Below, one piece after another: positions 62,193-64,000 of a stretch of DNA of 64,000 bases. The notes under the pieces are model-generated. The model saw only the letters and a list, made by a program, of their open reading frames with translations. It was not told the DNA's origin and made no database searches. The DNA is taken from NCBI RefSeq assembly GCF_000382245.1, contig NZ_KB907872.1, positions 49,710-113,709 of the forward strand. The letters are read 5' to 3'. The translations under genes and the position numbers were made by a program. Positions within the stretch are counted from its first letter, which is position 1. The number at the start of each line of letters is the position of its first letter. The stretch comes from Kushneria aurantia DSM 21353 (GTDB taxonomy: Bacteria > Pseudomonadota > Gammaproteobacteria > Pseudomonadales > Halomonadaceae).

Positions 62193-62241
62193 CAGCAGCG
62201 TCATGCTGCTGGAAGCAAAACGGCACCCCGAAGGGGCCGTT
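62193..62241 (+). terminator. Two consecutive hairpins after the small lipoprotein gene
   Basis: CAGCAGC (62193-62199) pairs with GCTGCTG (62205-62211). Then AACGG-CA-CCCC (62219-62229) pairs with GGGG-CCGTT (62233-62241), with CA bulged. Both lie within 80 bases of the lipoprotein stop. There is no T-run, so termination efficiency is uncertain. The second hairpin shares the sequence AACGGCACCCC with the hairpin at 62413-62438, bracketing the structured element. Confidence 0.5.
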
Positions 62242-62290
62242 CGGATTGATGACAAAGCCCGTAAAAGCCTTGTGAAGACCTTGCGGAGAG

Positions 62291-62388
62291 GGTCGGAAAC
62301 AGCCTGCAACGAGGGTTATTCGCCAGGGATGGCGAATTTAGCGTCCATGGAAGGATTTATAGCGCCCTCGTGAAAGGCTTTTCCGATC
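62291..62388 (+). ncRNA. Structured RNA-like element, copy 2
   Basis: The architecture matches copy 1 (42999-43093). GGTCGGAAA 62291-62299 pairs with TTTCCGATC 62380-62388 (one G-U). CGAGGG 62310-62315 pairs with CCCTCG 62365-62370. Hairpin 1 is ATTCGCC/GGCGAAT (62318-62324 with 62331-62337) with loop AGGGAT. Hairpin 2 is ATGGA/TTTAT with loop AGGA (about 62347-62360). Extra complementarity flanks it (TGACAAAG 62250-62257 with CTTTGTCA 62398-62405), and AAAAGCCTT/AAGGCTTTT (62263-62271 with 62374-62382) competes with the outer helix. It lies in a 299-base gap with no other gene, in the sense of the small lipoprotein. Confidence 0.55.
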
Positions 62389-62412
62389 CGACAGCAACTT
62401 TGTCAGCAGGCT

Positions 62413-62438
62413 CAACGGCACCCCCAAGGGTGCCGTTG
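62413..62438. terminator. Hairpin after the outer-membrane protein gene
   Basis: CAACGGCACCC (62413-62423) pairs perfectly with GGGTGCCGTTG (62428-62438) around CCAA. It lies 25 bases downstream of the minus-strand outer-membrane gene and could terminate it; no T-run follows on either strand. Confidence 0.6.
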
Positions 62439-62463
62439 ACAGTAGCGGAGGGATAAGCGCTGA

Positions 62464-63042
62464 TCAGAACTGGACGCCGACCGATGCCATGGTGGCGTCG
62501 AGCCGGTAGTCGCTGTCCATGTCGTAGCGACGGTATTCGGCGCGGGCGAAGACCGGCACGGTCTCGAACTGGTACTTGAGGCCCAGACCGTAAACCGGAT
62601 CGGTGCCGTACTGGTTGCTGGCCGGACCTTCGGCATCGGCATCCCAGTAGGCGGCACCCACGCGAGCGTAGCCGGAGACGCCGTAGAACAGCGGCAGTTC
62701 GCCGATGGCGCTGAGGCTGTAGGTTTTGGTCTTGTAGTTACCGCTGCCCTGGTCACTGGTGTAGTCGATCTCGCCCAGATCGGCGTAGTTGATCTCGGTG
62801 GAGAACCAGTCGTTGAACTTGTAGCCCACGAAGGCGCTCTGGGCGGTATCGTTGTTGTCGCTGACGCGGCTGTTGGTCAGGGTAGCGTTGTCGCTGAAAC
62901 CTGAAACGTTGGCGTCGTGAACGATGGTGTTACCCACGCCGACGCCGGAGTAGATGCCGTTGGAGGTATCAGCCATCGCCAGCGGTGCCATGGCCACGGC
63001 AGAGGCGAACAGCGGTGCAACAACCAGAGTAAATCCTTTCAT
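62464..63042 (-). CDS. Outer-membrane beta-barrel protein (OmpA-like/porin-family fold)
   Basis: The 192-residue product starts MKGFTLVVAPLFASAVAMAPLAMA, a signal peptide, and then runs as alternating short strands rich in Tyr, Gly and Asn: GIYSGVGVGN, FVGYKFNDWFSTEINYADLG, SLSAIGELPLFYGVSGYARVGAAYWDAD, YGLGLKYQF, VPVFARAEYRRYDMD. It ends in Phe (VGVQF), the usual C-terminal signal for outer-membrane insertion. About eight strands are expected. The ATG at 63042 has AGGAG at a good distance; another ATG at 63045 is too close. Ligand or function unknown. Confidence 0.85.
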   Translation of the reverse strand: MKGFTLVVAPLFASAVAMAPLAMADTSNGIYSGVGVGNTIVHDANVSGFSDNATLTNSRVSDNNDTAQSAFVGYKFNDWFSTEINYADLGEIDYTSDQGSGNYKTKTYSLSAIGELPLFYGVSGYARVGAAYWDADAEGPASNQYGTDPVYGLGLKYQFETVPVFARAEYRRYDMDSDYRLDATMASVGVQF

Positions 63043-63045
63043 CAT

Positions 63046-63323
63046 GATCTCCTTGCATGAGTCCTGCATTGGCGGGAGCTTCCTGCTCCCGGTCAAGCAA
63101 AGTCGGGATCGATATCCCGGTTACGGAACGGTGTTTCTGAACAACTTTTAGCACGCCTTTTGCGTCCCGTAAATCATGGCGCAGATTGCATTTTCTATCG
63201 ACTGCGATTGCAAAATTTTACAGTTGGATGACGTCACCGGGTTAATGGCAGGTGGGGACTGGGGTGACGGTAGTGGCAGCGCTACAATCCGTGCCCGTGA
63301 TTTGCCCAACCGTGAGTACCGAC
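63046..63323. promoter_or_regulatory. Divergent gap between outer-membrane protein and miaE
   Basis: This 278-base gap should carry promoters for both genes. It includes an AT-rich stretch near 63180-63225 in which GATTGCATTTT and GATTGCAAAATTTT occur as an imperfect direct repeat (63185-63195 and 63206-63219), possibly a regulator site or promoter for the outer-membrane gene. No gene is supported in it. Confidence 0.35.
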
Positions 63324-63710
63324 ATGTCTGCTACCCAGTCGTTTGACACCCTCATGCCCGACGAACTGCTCGCCTTTCTTCCCTGTCGCACGCCGCAGGC
63401 GTGGATCGATGCGGCGCTGGGCAACGAGCGCCTGCTGATGATTGACCACGCCCAGTGCGAAAAGAAGGCCGCTTCCACCGCCATGAGCCTGATGTATCGC
63501 TACACCGGGCACAGCGAGCTGCTGACCAAAATGTCGCAGCTGGCACGGGAGGAGCTTTTGCATTTCGAGCAGGTGGTCAACCTGATGCGTGAAAGGGGCA
63601 TCGACTACCAGCATCTGAGCGCTTCACGCTATGCCGGTGGGCTACGCGAGCACGTCCGTGAGCAGGAGCCGGGTCGGCTGATCGATGTGCTCATCATCGG
63701 TGCCTATATC
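63324..63710 (+). pseudogene. miaE: tRNA-(ms2io6A37) hydroxylase MiaE, truncated by an insertion element
   Basis: From the ATG at 63324, 129 residues match MiaE, a diiron enzyme that hydroxylates the ms2i6A37 modification of tRNA. FLPCRTPQAWIDAAL, LLMIDHAQCEKKAASTAMSLMYRY and LAREELLHFEQVVNLM carry iron ligands (Glu/His). The match breaks after DVLIIGAYI, where the family continues with EARSCERF. From there the sequence is insertion-element DNA, which supplies about 27 foreign residues to a stop at 63789-63791. The remaining iron ligands would be lost, so the product is very likely inactive. Confidence 0.85.
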
Positions 63711-64000
63711 GTCGCCCCTGCTAAACCCCGATTTTTTCCGGGGAGTCGAATTCGGCTCTCCTTATACTGGCCAATGAGCACAAAAAATTGAAGATCATTG
63801 ACCGGACATAACGCCAAAATAGACCTGAAAAGCGGAAAAAGTAACAGACAAAAAGAAGCTCCCTGAGCTTCTTCATGACTTTCCTCAAATTCATGCCGAC
63901 ACCACACAGCAGCGCATGAATCCGATCGCCCTTGCGCCCTTTCAGATAACAGCGTGACAGCAATCCTTCGCTTTTCATGTGACCGATGATGGGTTCTATA
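63711..64000 (-). mobile_element. IS5-family insertion sequence, one end
   Basis: The element begins near 63711, where the miaE homology stops, and runs beyond the right edge. Its end contains an AT/GC hairpin-like stretch (CCCCG/CGGGG, about 63726-63743) just after the transposase stop. The terminal inverted repeat and target duplication cannot be defined without the other end. It disrupts miaE in the sense opposite to transposase transcription. Confidence 0.8.
63721..64000 (-). CDS. IS5-family DDE transposase, C-terminal part
   Basis: The minus-strand frame is open from the right edge to a TAG at 63721-63723 and gives about 92 residues starting IEPIIGHMKSEGLLSRCYLKG. The E(x6)K spacing in EPIIGHMK is the end of the Y-R-E-K signature, so the Glu is the third catalytic acid of the DDE triad. 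GDRIHALLCGVGMNLRKVMKKLRELL is the typical IS5-family tail. The final 45 residues are hydrophobic and poorly conserved. The catalytic Asp residues and start lie outside the window. Confidence 0.88.
   Translation of the reverse strand, partial: IEPIIGHMKSEGLLSRCYLKGRKGDRIHALLCGVGMNLRKVMKKLRELLFVCYFFRFSGLFWRYVRSMIFNFLCSLASIRRAEFDSPEKIGV

Overview
The window is a GC-rich, gene-dense stretch of gammaproteobacterial chromosome. Gene content and order (rpmF-plsX-fabDG-acpP-fabF-pabC-mltG-tmk-holB-pilZ-tatD; algU-mucA-mucB-mucD; lepA-lepB-rnc-era-recO-pdxJ-cysM-rlmD-relA-mazG; divergent ETF-QO and etfBA) and the protein sequences fit the Halomonadaceae (Halomonas and relatives), with Pseudomonas as the nearest familiar comparison. 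That assignment is inference; no marker such as 16S rRNA is present. I recognised no tRNA, rRNA, CRISPR array or prophage. Almost everything is core housekeeping; the accessory parts are small.

Layout. 1-8.6 kb: envelope and lipid start-up genes (L32, PlsX, FabD, FabG, AcpP, FabF), PabC, MltG, thymidylate kinase and DNA polymerase III delta'. 8.7-14.5 kb: an inserted membrane diguanylate cyclase, PilZ, TatD, a UvrD-like helicase and a two-domain sulfurtransferase. 14.5-18.1 kb: electron-transfer flavoprotein genes and their quinone oxidoreductase. 18.2-18.6 kb: an intact BrnA-type antitoxin beside a 5'-truncated BrnT remnant. 18.5-23.9 kb: a six-gene TonB2-type energy-transduction operon (DUF3450 protein, TtpC, ExbB, ExbD, TonB, TPR protein) behind a Fur-box-like palindrome. 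23.9-30 kb: exonuclease III, RhlB-like helicase, DinG and DAHP synthase. 30-34.3 kb: envelope-stress regulon (AlgU/RpoE, MucA/RseA, MucB/RseB, MucD/DegP), with AlgU-type promoter sequences before algU and before degP. 34.4-46.3 kb: translation, RNA processing, vitamin B6, cysteine and stringent-response genes. 46.4-52.4 kb: Ppc, Mn-type SOD, topoisomerase III and a tail-anchored heptad-repeat protein. 52.5-56.5 kb: two unfamiliar divergent genes, a membrane-anchored helical protein and a SEC-C/TPR-like protein. 56.5-61.8 kb: MltA and AmpG, an RfaH-like factor, a small SLT-type protein and ProS. 61.9-64 kb: a small lipoprotein, an outer-membrane beta-barrel protein and a miaE gene cut by an IS5-type element that runs off the right edge.

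The least expected signal is a structured sequence of about 95 bases that occurs twice, once in the leader of relA (42999-43093) and once at 62291-62388. Both copies fold on paper into the same plan: an outer helix, a six-base-pair inner helix and two hairpins with GGA or G-rich loops. Paired positions differ between the copies in a compensatory way. The first hairpin of each copy resembles a CsrA/RsmA binding site. This suggests a conserved RNA element, or a dispersed repeat that has acquired that role.

Several neighbours work together. MltA and MltG generate peptidoglycan fragments or ends, and AmpG takes up the anhydro-muropeptides. The diguanylate cyclase sits next to PilZ. ETF passes electrons to ETF-QO. 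MucA and MucB hold AlgU inactive until envelope stress, and MucD is a probable target of that sigma factor. All coordinates, motifs and foldings were read by eye.
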